From contig CAVTQA010000016.1 of the NCBI GenBank assembly GCA_963736715.1, forward strand, positions 62,001 to 126,000: a DNA stretch of 64,000 nt, written 5' to 3'. Shown piece after piece: positions 7,896 to 15,893 of the stretch. The stretch comes from AP-15 sp963736715. GTDB lineage: Bacteria; Pseudomonadota; Alphaproteobacteria; ATCC43930; CGMCC-115725. The position numbers and the translations under genes were made by a program. The notes under the pieces are model-generated. The model made no database searches. It saw only the letters and a list, made by a program, of their open reading frames with translations, and was not told where the DNA came from. How positions within the stretch are numbered: position 1 is the stretch's first letter; each line of letters begins with the position of its first letter.

Positions 7896-9875
7896 ATGTG
7901 CGGCATTGGCGGTTTTCTTATAGTCCGGACGGCGGCGACTCGCAATGAGCTGGAGGCACGGCTTTGGAGGATGATCGCCACTCTCCGACATCGCGGGCCG
8001 GATGACGAAGGCGTCTGGACTGATGGTCGGGCCGGTCTCGCGCACGCTCGGCTGTCAATCATCGATTTGTCGCCGGCTGGGCATCAACCGATGGCCAGCA
8101 CCGACGGCGCCGTGTGGATCACTTACAATGGCGAGATCTACAATTTCGCCGAGATCCGGCAGGAACTCGAGGCGCTGGGCTACCCGTTTCGCAGCCGCAG
8201 CGACACCGAAGTCATCGTCAACGGCTGGCACGCTTGGGGACCCAAAGTCTTCTCCCGGCTGCGCGGCATGTTCGCCCTTGCCATTTGGGACCGGAGATTG
8301 CAGCGCCTGGTCCTGGCGCGCGATCGGCTCGGCAAGAAGCCGTTATATTACGCTCCCACGGCAACAGCGTTTCTGTTCGGCTCCGAAATAAAGGCTGTGC
8401 TCACCTGGCCAGGCTTGTCTCGGACAGCGGATCTGTCGGCGATCGATGGTTATCTGACCTTTGGGTATGTAGCAGCCCCGCAGACCGCTTTCACCGGTAT
8501 CCTTAGGTTGCCGGCAGCTCACTACCTCGTCCTCGACGTATTACCGGATGGCAGTCTAGGCGAGCCCGAGCTCGTGCGCTATTGGCGTTTGCCGGGACCG
8601 CGTCGGACGCGGCGTCACCGGCGCTCGGCGGACCTTTGCCGTGAGCTCGTCGCACAGCTCGAAGAGGCAGTACGGCTGCGGCTGATATCGGATGTGCCGG
8701 TAGGTGCTTTTCTGTCCGGCGGCGTCAACTCTTCTGCAGTTGTTGCGACAATGGCGCGCGTCGGGGGCGGGAGGGTCAAAACGTTTTCCATCGGGTTCTC
8801 CGCAAAGGAATATGACGAGACCCGCTACGCCCGGATGGTGGCAGAGCGTTATGCGACCGACCACGAGGAGTTCATCGTCGAACCCGATGCGATCGCGGTT
8901 CTGCCGCAGCTGATTTGGCATTATGGTGAGCCTTTTGCGGACCCTTCGGCCATTCCGACCTATTACGTCTCGGAAATGGCGCGCCGCAAAGTAACTGTGG
9001 CGCTCAACGGTGATGGCGGCGACGAGTGTTTCCTCGGCTATCCCCGATACAAGGCCATGCACTACCTTTCTCGCCTCGACGGCATGCCGCGGTGGTGCCG
9101 GGTCGGCCTGGGGCGGTCGCTGGCGCTGGCACCGCCCGCATTGCAACGCCGGTTTAAAATTCCTCGGATTCGAGCGTTGCTCGGGGCTCCCGACCAGCGG
9201 CCGAGCCGGCGCTATGCCTTTACGATCGTCTATTTTACCGATGACGATAAAATCGTCGGTTACGGCGATGCGATGCAGGAGCACCTCGCAGACGCCCCGC
9301 TCGATCTCTTCGATCCCTTTTTCGCCGAGGCGGACAGCCTCGTTTCCGGCGCCAACTGGGCCGACATTCACACCTACCTGCCCGACGACCTGATGGTGAA
9401 GGTCGATGTCGCCAGCATGGCCCATGGGCTCGAATCTCGCTCACCGCTCCTCGACCACGTGTTTATGGAGTGGGCGGCGGAATTGCCCGAGCAGGTCAAC
9501 ATGGCGCGCGGCGAGACCAAGGCGCTGTTCAAATCCGCGATGGAACCCTATCTGCCGAATGACTTGCTCTACCGGCCGAAAATGGGGTTCGGCTGTCCCG
9601 TCGATCGCTGGTTCCGGAGCGCGCTGAAGGAATTCGCCTACGATACGCTGCTGTCGCAAAGCGCGCGAGAACGCGGTCTTTTCCAGCCCTCCTATGTCCG
9701 CGAGCTGCTCGAAGAGCATTGTGCGTTCACACGCGATCACCACACGCGATTGTGGGCACTGCTGATGCTGGAGCTATGGTTCCAGATGTGGATCGACGCT
9801 CCGGCCGAAACTGGTGTCTTTCATTCGCCCCACCGGGCTGAAACCGGCGTTTCGATGGGATCTCTCGCGCCGTGA
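7896..9875 (+). CDS. asnB: Glutamine-hydrolysing asparagine synthase-type amidotransferase
   Basis: A 659-residue class II amidotransferase. After Met removal Cys2 (MCGIGGFL) is the glutaminase nucleophile; RHRGPDDEG, NGEIYNF and SRSDTEV mark the glutaminase domain (about residues 1-210). The synthetase domain has the ATP loop at residues 274-279, read here as SGGVNSS rather than SGGxDS, so the conserved Asp is Asn278. Later motifs GDGGDECFLGYPRY and SRSPLLDH are normal. Such genes often serve polysaccharide or exosortase loci rather than asparagine supply. It stands alone, divergent from gspJ with a 118-nt gap. Confidence 0.85.
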   Translation: MCGIGGFLIVRTAATRNELEARLWRMIATLRHRGPDDEGVWTDGRAGLAHARLSIIDLSPAGHQPMASTDGAVWITYNGEIYNFAEIRQELEALGYPFRSRSDTEVIVNGWHAWGPKVFSRLRGMFALAIWDRRLQRLVLARDRLGKKPLYYAPTATAFLFGSEIKAVLTWPGLSRTADLSAIDGYLTFGYVAAPQTAFTGILRLPAAHYLVLDVLPDGSLGEPELVRYWRLPGPRRTRRHRRSADLCRELVAQLEEAVRLRLISDVPVGAFLSGGVNSSAVVATMARVGGGRVKTFSIGFSAKEYDETRYARMVAERYATDHEEFIVEPDAIAVLPQLIWHYGEPFADPSAIPTYYVSEMARRKVTVALNGDGGDECFLGYPRYKAMHYLSRLDGMPRWCRVGLGRSLALAPPALQRRFKIPRIRALLGAPDQRPSRRYAFTIVYFTDDDKIVGYGDAMQEHLADAPLDLFDPFFAEADSLVSGANWADIHTYLPDDLMVKVDVASMAHGLESRSPLLDHVFMEWAAELPEQVNMARGETKALFKSAMEPYLPNDLLYRPKMGFGCPVDRWFRSALKEFAYDTLLSQSARERGLFQPSYVRELLEEHCAFTRDHHTRLWALLMLELWFQMWIDAPAETGVFHSPHRAETGVSMGSLAP

Positions 9876-9999
9876 GCCGAGCATGGGTACACGACCATTT
9901 GGCTTGTCCGCTGCAACGCCGGGAACCGGCGCGCGAACCGGCCTGTTATCGACGCAGAGGCCGCGCGCATCTCGGGCGGGCCCCTCAATGGAGGACGAC

Positions 10000-10176
10000 A
10001 TGCTCTACTGGGCGCTGGTATTCTTCATCATCGCGATCATTGCCGCCTTCTTCGGTTTTGGCGGCGTGGCGACGACCGCTGCCAGTATCGCGCAGATACT
10101 GTTCTTTGTTTTCCTGGTCATCTTCCTGATCGCCCTGGTGATGGGGGTGGCCGGCCGGCGGCGGCCGCCTATCTAA
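10000..10176 (+). CDS. DUF1328 small membrane protein
   Basis: A 58-residue hydrophobic protein with two predicted membrane helices (WALVFFIIAIIAAFFGF and ILFFVFLVIFLIALVMG) and a basic tail GRRRPPI. This matches the short DUF1328/YtjA family, whose function is unknown. The ATG at 10000 has a strong GGAGGA site 5 nt upstream (9990-9995), which supports it over the in-frame ATG at 9988 that overlaps that site. It is followed by a hairpin shared with the convergent regulator gene. Confidence 0.85.
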   Translation: MLYWALVFFIIAIIAAFFGFGGVATTAASIAQILFFVFLVIFLIALVMGVAGRRRPPI

Positions 10177-10189
10177 CGTAAGGGTGGCC

Positions 10190-10218
10190 GGTGAAGGTCC
10201 CGCGTCGGGGCCTTCACC
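10190..10218. terminator. Bidirectional hairpin between convergent genes
   Basis: A 12-bp stem, GGTGAAGGTCCC paired with GGGGCCTTCACC (one G-T wobble), with a 5-nt loop, lies between the stops of the DUF1328 gene and the XRE regulator. There is no long U-tract on either strand, so its strength is uncertain, but its placement fits a shared terminator. Confidence 0.6.
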
Positions 10219-10230
10219 AAGGCGCCTATC

Positions 10231-10686
10231 CTACTCCTCGGTGGCGAGAACCCGAGCAAGCTGGCTCAGGGCCTCCTGGTGACGCTCGTTGGGGATCTGA
10301 GCAAAGTTGCGGGCGAGCTCCAGACACATCCTCTCGCGCGGGCTGATTGAGCGCTCGTTTTCCTCGTCAAGCCCATCGAAAAAGTAGTTGACCGGCACGC
10401 TCAAAACTTGAGCGATCTCAAACAGCCGGCCGGCCGACACGCGGTTGATGCCGCGTTCGTATTTGTGCGCCTGCTGATAGGTCACCCCGATAAGATCGGC
10501 GAGCTGTTGCTGTGTCAGGCCGAGCATGATGCGGCGCTCCCGGATGCGGGCTCCAACATACCGGTCGATGTCCTGGGAGCGGCTCGAAGCTCGGCGCGAA
10601 GGGGAGCCCGTCAACGGCGGGTTGTCCTTGAAGCCACGCTCATCACTCAACCCATGACGGCGGTTTCCGGTCTGCTGCTCTCTCAT
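10231..10686 (-). CDS. XRE-family helix-turn-helix regulator
   Basis: A 151-residue DNA-binding protein. The HTH covers about residues 44-100 (VGARIRERRIMLGLTQQQLADLIGVTYQQ... and KYERGINRVSAGRLFEIAQVL), of the SinR/Cro type common in alphaproteobacteria. A C-terminal helical part (SPRERMCLELARNF, RHQEALSQLARVL) may dimerise. The N-terminal 40 residues are polar and low complexity. The frame is open to 10782, but the ATG at 10686 is a better start. It is divergent from the alpha/beta hydrolase gene across a 268-nt gap. Its target is unknown. Confidence 0.8.
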   Translation of the reverse strand: MREQQTGNRRHGLSDERGFKDNPPLTGSPSRRASSRSQDIDRYVGARIRERRIMLGLTQQQLADLIGVTYQQAHKYERGINRVSAGRLFEIAQVLSVPVNYFFDGLDEENERSISPRERMCLELARNFAQIPNERHQEALSQLARVLATEE

Positions 10687-10954
10687 TTTCTCAACTCGCT
10701 TTCCAGCTTGGCCGCGCGCTGATGTGACCGCGAACCGGTTAAACCAAATCGAATCCCGATAAATGCGGGCGCTCCTACTCAACCGGGCGGTGTCGATGCA
10801 GTGAACGGTCCGGATGTGTCAAAACTTAGGCGCGGTGTAGGCAAGAGCGCAGCGTAACGCTGTTCACGTCTGCGTTCCGCGCATGCGCTTCGCGTTGACA
10901 GTCCCCCCTGCCGATGATACCGACAGACGCTCATCTGCTGTAAAACGCGAATCG

Positions 10955-11791
10955 ATGCCTCGCATCTCAATCGGCGACTGCTCACTCTATTACGAGCGGC
11001 ACGGCATGGGCTTCCCGATCCTGTTCGTTTCCGGACTAGGCGGGTTTGCATCCTTTTGGCAGGACCAGATAGCGGCCTTCGCGAAGCGGTTCGAGGTCGT
11101 GACGTTTGATCATCGCGGCATCGGGCAGAGCGATCAGGCCCGGATCGGGTACACCGTCGAGCGGATGGCGGCTGACGTTGTCAGCCTGATGGACGCCCTA
11201 CGGATTAAGCGTGCCCATGTCGTCGGACATTCGACCGGCGGAGCGATCGCCCAGGTTCTCGCTATCGACCATCCCACTCGGCTGGCAAGCGTCGTGCTGT
11301 CCGCCACCTGGACGAAGGCCGACGCCTATTTTCGCCGGCTGTTTACGTTCCGAAAAGAGGTTCTGCTGCGGCTTGGGCCCAGCACCTATCTGCAATCCGC
11401 CACACTTTACTGGTACCCGAACTGGTGGGTCGCCCGGAACAACGAACGCCTTCGTCAGTTGGAGGCTCAGAACCTGGCGAACTTCGCGCCAGTCGAGATC
11501 GTCGCGAGCCGGATTGATGCGATGTTGGCGTTCGACCGATCGAACGAGCTGGCGCGCATCAAGACCCCGACCCTGGTGATCGGTGCCGAGGATGATATCG
11601 TCACGCCGGCCTATTTTTCCGAAGACCTGGCCCGGCTGATTCCGGGGGCGGAGGTCAAACTCTTTCCGCGAGGCGGGCATTTCCTCGTGCACGTCCGCGC
11701 GCGGGAATTCGGCAATGCGGTGCTGCCTTTTCTGGCCTCCCACACTCCGGCTTCAATGTCGGTTACTCCCGGTGTCGGGGGCCGCGATTAG
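10955..11791 (+). CDS. Alpha/beta hydrolase
   Basis: A 278-residue cytoplasmic serine hydrolase. The nucleophile elbow is GHSTGG (Ser about residue 94), the oxyanion region is VSGLGGFASFW, the acid is in GAEDDIVTP and the catalytic His is in RGGHFLVH. The pattern FDHRGIGQSDQ is typical of the esterase, RutD and 3-oxoadipate enol-lactonase group. The frame opens at 10883, but ATG 10955 (MPRISIGDCSLYYERHG) matches the normal start of the fold. Neighbours do not reveal a substrate, so no symbol is given. Confidence 0.82.
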   Translation: MPRISIGDCSLYYERHGMGFPILFVSGLGGFASFWQDQIAAFAKRFEVVTFDHRGIGQSDQARIGYTVERMAADVVSLMDALRIKRAHVVGHSTGGAIAQVLAIDHPTRLASVVLSATWTKADAYFRRLFTFRKEVLLRLGPSTYLQSATLYWYPNWWVARNNERLRQLEAQNLANFAPVEIVASRIDAMLAFDRSNELARIKTPTLVIGAEDDIVTPAYFSEDLARLIPGAEVKLFPRGGHFLVHVRAREFGNAVLPFLASHTPASMSVTPGVGGRD

Positions 11792-11850
11792 GAATTCTTC
11801 AAGATCTAGAGGGCTAGCTTCGGCTCGAGCGCGCCTTCCCGGGCGTTGAC

Positions 11851-12744
11851 GTGGTGGACAGGGCTGCGCGGCCGGCACCGGTCGGGCGCGCAGTCCCGTC
11901 ACCGGATGCTCATAGAGCCCGACAAAGCCGAGGCGCCGGACAGGTGGACCAACACCCGGATAGTACGCATAGCGGCCGGCATCGGCACAATTCGGCGATA
12001 GTCGGCGCGGTAAAAGCCGCGCTGCGCCAGAACCGTCTGCTGTTTGCTTATCAGCCCGTGGTGTGCGCCGCCACGGGACTGGTCGATTACTTCGAGTGCT
12101 TGCTGCGGATACGTGACGAGGCGGGGAACATACTTCCCGGTGCCGAGTTCATTACGGCCGTTGAACATTTCGGTCTGATTGGCCTCATCGATCGCTTCGT
12201 CCTCGAAAAAGCGCTGCAGGAGCTCGGCACCCATCCCGGGGTAAGGCTCGGCTTCAACGTGTCGGGCCTGACCGCTTGCGACCGGCCGTGGCTGCGCACC
12301 TTGAGTTCCCGGTTGCGCAACCGGCCCGATCTCGCCCGGCGCATGATCGTCGAAATCACCGAGACCGCGGCGCTCGACGACATCGAGGAGACCGCCCGCT
12401 TCGTCGACACCTTGCGAGACGCGGGCTGCCGTGTCGCGCTCGACGATTTCGGGGCCGGACATACTTCGCTGAGACACCTGCAAAGCTTGGCTGTGGACAC
12501 CGTCAAGATCGACGGCTCTTTTGTCCGAAACCTCGCAGACAGCCCTGAAAATCGGGTCTTTTTGCGTCATCTGCTTGGCCTAACCAAGGGTTTCGGCCTG
12601 AGCACGATTGCCGAGTGCGTAGAAAACGATGCGGATGCGATCCTGCTGCGCGCCGAGGGGATCGGCTATCTTCAAGGCTATCACATCGGCGCGCCGACCA
12701 CGCATCGCCCGTGGCTCGAGCCCCCGGTGACGGAAGCCGGCTGA
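11851..12744 (+). CDS. EAL-domain protein, probable c-di-GMP phosphodiesterase
   Basis: The EAL domain occupies about residues 50-290 of this 297-residue frame. Catalytic signs are present: E82 in the ECLLRI form of the EAL motif, NVSG, EITETA, DDFGAGHTSL, VKIDGSFV, AECVE and YLQGYHIG. It should hydrolyse c-di-GMP. The first 45 residues are Arg/His/Pro-rich and look like noncoding sequence, so the real start is uncertain and an upstream sensor or GGDEF part may have been lost. The gene begins 59 nt after the hydrolase and is followed by a decayed peptidase on the other strand. Confidence 0.75.
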   Translation: MVDRAARPAPVGRAVPSPDAHRARQSRGAGQVDQHPDSTHSGRHRHNSAIVGAVKAALRQNRLLFAYQPVVCAATGLVDYFECLLRIRDEAGNILPGAEFITAVEHFGLIGLIDRFVLEKALQELGTHPGVRLGFNVSGLTACDRPWLRTLSSRLRNRPDLARRMIVEITETAALDDIEETARFVDTLRDAGCRVALDDFGAGHTSLRHLQSLAVDTVKIDGSFVRNLADSPENRVFLRHLLGLTKGFGLSTIAECVENDADAILLRAEGIGYLQGYHIGAPTTHRPWLEPPVTEAG

Positions 12745-12752
12745 AAACGCCG

Positions 12753-13149
12753 CTATGCGACGTCGGATCGCCCGGCATGGTCCGCGAGAACCTGCGCAAT
12801 CACCAGAGAAACTCGCCGGGCGGTCGGGATGTCGCAGGAACTCGTTGGGGCCATGCGCATTGGAATGCGGTCCGCAACACGGTGTCGTCGACCTCGCCCG
12901 GCAGATCGATGACCGGGGTCCGTCCGGGCAACCGTACGACTTCTACTGTAGCGCCCGATACACCGGCGAGCCTGGCTCGCGCCCAGCGCTCGAACAACCG
13001 CACGGCCTCGTCCATGTAGCCGTGCGCCGCCCAATCCGGGTCGAACGATGGGGATTTTTGGGGATGCGGATGTATTCAACCAGTGTAGGAACAATCTCGT
13101 CGCCCCAGCACTGATCGACGAATTTTCTCGTCCTCTCGATATCCATCAT
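12753..13149 (-). pseudogene. Relic of an M20-family peptidase with large internal deletion
   Basis: On the minus strand MMDIERTRKFVDQCWGDE..LVEYIRIP opens a typical M20 metallopeptidase. After a frameshift near 13051-13062 (a T/G homopolymer) the next frame gives DEAVRLFERWARARL and LPGRTPVIDLPGEVDDTVL. At about 12876 the sequence jumps to a C-terminal M20 segment (CGPHSNAHGPNEFL, then in another frame IPTARRVSLVIAQVLADHAG) ending at 12753. Roughly the central three quarters of a normal 450-residue enzyme is missing. This is a genuine relic, not only a reading-frame error. Confidence 0.75.
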
Positions 13150-13288
13150 CTTGATGCCCGCTCGCCCGCCGATCCCTATTTATATGACCACGCAGGCACT
13201 CCGACCAACCAGCTGTTGACCTGTTCGGGCTATCGATCTTACGCTCGATCAAGCCCTCATTGCCCATAAGCGGGAAGGAGCAACTGGT

Positions 13289-14272
13289 ATGGCTGAGCTC
13301 GTCCTCGGGATCGGCACGTCGCATACACCGATGCTAAACGCCCCGGCCGAGGATTGGCCGCGCTTCATCGACCGCGATGCGGTTCGCGACTTCCTCGACA
13401 AGGAGGGGCAGCCGACGACCTACGAAGAGCTGCTGCATCGGGCGGAGCCGCACGTCGCGGCCGAGTTGACGCCGGAGCGGTTCGCGGCGCGGCACGCCGA
13501 GGCGCAGGCCGGGGTCGCCCATCTCAGGGATGCGGTGCGGCGCGCCGAGCTCGACGCATTGATCGTCATCGGGGACGATCACAAGGAAATCTATCAGGAC
13601 GACAACCTACCGAGCTTTGTAGTTTATCGCGGCCACACGATCCGCAACGTGCCGCTCAACGGCTTCTCGGGCCCCGATTGGGCGCGGCGGGCGACGGCGC
13701 GCTACTATGAAGAAAAGGAGCCGCGCGCCTACCCGGTCGAAAGCGGCCTGGCATTGCACCTGACCACTTCCCTCGTCGATCGCGAGTTCGACCCGGTCTC
13801 GTCGGACGCTTTGCCGGACGGAAAGGGCGAAGGCCATGCCTTTGCCTTTGTCCGCAAGCGGCTGATGGCCGATCCTACGCTGCCGGTGGTGCCGGTGTTC
13901 ATCAACACTTACTTTCCGCCAAACCAACCGACGCCGCGGCGGTGCTACAAGCTCGGCCAGGCGATCCGGGCGGCGGTCGAGAGCTATCCGGGCAATGCGC
14001 GGGTCGGCATCGTCGGCTCCGGGGGGCTGAGCCACTTCGTCGTGGACGAAGACCTCGACCGCGGCGTTCTCGATGCCTGCGCCCGCAAGGATGCCGATGC
14101 GCTCCAGTCATTGCCGCGGCAAAAGCTCAATTCCGGCAGCTCGGAGATTCGCATGTGGATTTGCGTCGCCGGCGCCGTCGAGCATCTCGATTTCACCTGG
14201 TCGCGCTACGTGCCCGGATACCGCACGCCGGCCGGTTCCGGCACTGGCCTCGGCTTCGCCCTCTGGTCGTGA
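13289..14272 (+). CDS. LigB-type class III extradiol dioxygenase
   Basis: A 327-residue protein of the LigB/protocatechuate 4,5-dioxygenase catalytic family, non-heme Fe(II) enzymes that cleave catecholic rings. GIGTSHTPML supplies the N-terminal iron-ligand His, and VIGDDHKEIYQDD, VFINTYFPP and GIVGSGGLSHFVVDE are conserved segments, with the last bearing the catalytic-base-type His. The ATG has a GGAAGGAG site 9 nt upstream. It lies 8 nt before a Rieske oxygenase gene, so the pair probably acts on one aromatic compound. The substrate cannot be read from sequence. Confidence 0.85.
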   Translation: MAELVLGIGTSHTPMLNAPAEDWPRFIDRDAVRDFLDKEGQPTTYEELLHRAEPHVAAELTPERFAARHAEAQAGVAHLRDAVRRAELDALIVIGDDHKEIYQDDNLPSFVVYRGHTIRNVPLNGFSGPDWARRATARYYEEKEPRAYPVESGLALHLTTSLVDREFDPVSSDALPDGKGEGHAFAFVRKRLMADPTLPVVPVFINTYFPPNQPTPRRCYKLGQAIRAAVESYPGNARVGIVGSGGLSHFVVDEDLDRGVLDACARKDADALQSLPRQKLNSGSSEIRMWICVAGAVEHLDFTWSRYVPGYRTPAGSGTGLGFALWS

Positions 14273-14280
14273 GGTCAGCG

Positions 14281-15591
14281 ATGAGCAAGGAAAAGGACAG
14301 CGAAGACCTGGTCCGTGTCGGCCCGGGTACCGTCATGGGCGACATGATGCGGCAGTATTGGGTTCCGGCGGCGATGTCCTCGGAGCTGGAGCGCGGTGGC
14401 GCACCGATGCGGCTGATGCTGCTCGGTGAGAGGCTGATCGCCTTCCGCGATAGCTCCGGCCGCATCGGGGTAATGGACCACCGCTGCCCGCATCGCTGCG
14501 CATCGCTGTTCCTCGGCCGCAACGAGGAAAACGGCATCCGCTGCGTCTATCACGGCTGGAAATTCGACGCAGCGGGCAATTGCGTCGACATGCCGAATAC
14601 GCCGCTGCATCAGGACTACAAGGAGAAGGTCAAGGCCAAGGCCTATAAGGTTGCCGAGCGCAATGGCCTCGTCTGGGTTTATATGGGCGAGCGCGCCAAG
14701 GCTCCGCCCTTGCCGGGGATCGAGGCCTCCTTGTTGCCTGAAAGCGAACTGCAGATCGTCTTCGCGCAGCGTGAATGCAATTGGCTCCAGGCGCTCGAAG
14801 GCGACATCGACACCTCGCATTTCGGCTTTCTGCACGCCGGCTCGGTCGATCCGGCCGATGTGCCGGCGGACAATCTGATCCGCTGGACGGTGGCGAACCG
14901 GGCGCCCGAATATCATGTCGCCGACACAGACTGGGGCACGATGTACGCCGCCTACCGACCAGCGGACGCGGGCCAGACCTATTGGCGGTTTGCCAATTTC
15001 CTGTTCCCGTTCTGGACGCAGACGCCGCAAGGCGCCTTTGATCGGGTCAACAGCCGCGCCTGGGTCCCGATGGACGACACCCATACGATGTTCGTCAGCC
15101 TGACTTGGAAAGGCCTGCCAGCCGCGCGCGCCGCGCTCAGCAACACTCGGGGCCTCCCCGGCTCGAAGCTGACGATGGATTTCGTGCCGAATACGACGGA
15201 CTGGTACGGTCGCTGGCGGCTCGCCGGCAACCAATGTAATGACTGGCTCATCGATCGGGAGGCGCAGAGGAGCGGTGGCATCTATACCGGCATCGTCGGC
15301 ATCCAGGCCCAGGACCAGGCGATAACCGAGAGTATGGGAACCGTCATCGACCACGGCTTCGAGCATCTGGGTCCGAGCGACAAGATGATCACCCGTACCC
15401 GCCGACGTCTGCTGCGCGCCGCTCGTGCGCTGAAAAAGGACGGCACCGTCCCGCCCGGCGTCGACGACCCGGACGTCTTCGTCAATATCCGCAGTGGCGA
15501 CTTCCTCGCTGACGAGAAGATAGGCTGGCGCGATGCTTACGAAGCCAAGCTGCGGGCCGCAATGCGCCCGCTCGCCCAGGCGGCGGAGTGA
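14281..15591 (+). CDS. Rieske ring-hydroxylating oxygenase, phthalate-dioxygenase type
   Basis: A 436-residue oxygenase component. The Rieske cluster motif is CPH in DHRCPHRC plus CVYHGW; the mononuclear iron site is GDIDTSHFGFLH. The architecture fits the phthalate 4,5-dioxygenase large-subunit group that uses separate reductases. The frame is open far upstream within the LigB gene, but ATG 14281 is the proper start, 8 nt after the LigB stop. No reductase is adjacent; the Rieske ferredoxin at 46.4 kb is a possible but distant partner. Substrate unknown. Confidence 0.9.
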   Translation: MSKEKDSEDLVRVGPGTVMGDMMRQYWVPAAMSSELERGGAPMRLMLLGERLIAFRDSSGRIGVMDHRCPHRCASLFLGRNEENGIRCVYHGWKFDAAGNCVDMPNTPLHQDYKEKVKAKAYKVAERNGLVWVYMGERAKAPPLPGIEASLLPESELQIVFAQRECNWLQALEGDIDTSHFGFLHAGSVDPADVPADNLIRWTVANRAPEYHVADTDWGTMYAAYRPADAGQTYWRFANFLFPFWTQTPQGAFDRVNSRAWVPMDDTHTMFVSLTWKGLPAARAALSNTRGLPGSKLTMDFVPNTTDWYGRWRLAGNQCNDWLIDREAQRSGGIYTGIVGIQAQDQAITESMGTVIDHGFEHLGPSDKMITRTRRRLLRAARALKKDGTVPPGVDDPDVFVNIRSGDFLADEKIGWRDAYEAKLRAAMRPLAQAAE

Positions 15592-15650
15592 GCCAGCGTC
15601 AGCAAAACTCGACACGGCGCAAATAGCTCCCGTGTGACTGGGGCGACTCC

Positions 15651-15893
15651 ATGAGGGCGCTTGTCGGCCTCTACTTTGCGATCGGAGTCGCGCTGGTGGC
15701 GATTGGGTTCCTGCTGCCGGGTCCTTGCCCCAATCGGAACACCGACGTCGTCAATCAAATCGTTTTTGTGCTGACTTGGCCGGTCGGCTTGTATTCGGAC
15801 GTCTATCAGGGCCACCTGTCGGCGGAAGAGTGGCTGCGCGCCCAGGCCTGCGAGGGCGGCGGTCGGCTCGGGCCGAAGACTGTCCCGGGTTAG
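15651..15893 (+). CDS. Small hypothetical membrane protein
   Basis: An 80-residue frame with an N-terminal membrane helix (LVGLYFAIGVALVAIGFLLPG), a second hydrophobic stretch (VVNQIVFVLTWPVGLY) and a polar C-terminus. No family was recognised. It starts 59 nt after the Rieske gene and its stop overlaps the stop of convergent hemC by a few bases. It resembles small inner-membrane proteins conserved in Rhodospirillales, but that is an impression only. Confidence 0.5.
   Translation: MRALVGLYFAIGVALVAIGFLLPGPCPNRNTDVVNQIVFVLTWPVGLYSDVYQGHLSAEEWLRAQACEGGGRLGPKTVPG

Noticed and set aside
8556..9425. Long minus-strand open frame of 289 codons opposite asnB
   Set aside because: It mirrors the conserved amidotransferase frame; composition is that of a high-GC shadow and no domain is recognisable.
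13942..14280. Upstream start for the Rieske oxygenase giving a 549-residue protein
   Set aside because: The extra 113 residues are an out-of-frame reading of the LigB gene; ATG 14281 fits the family start.
14275..15615. 446-codon minus-strand frame covering the Rieske gene
   Set aside because: The plus strand has all Rieske and iron motifs; the antisense frame is a by-product of third-position GC.
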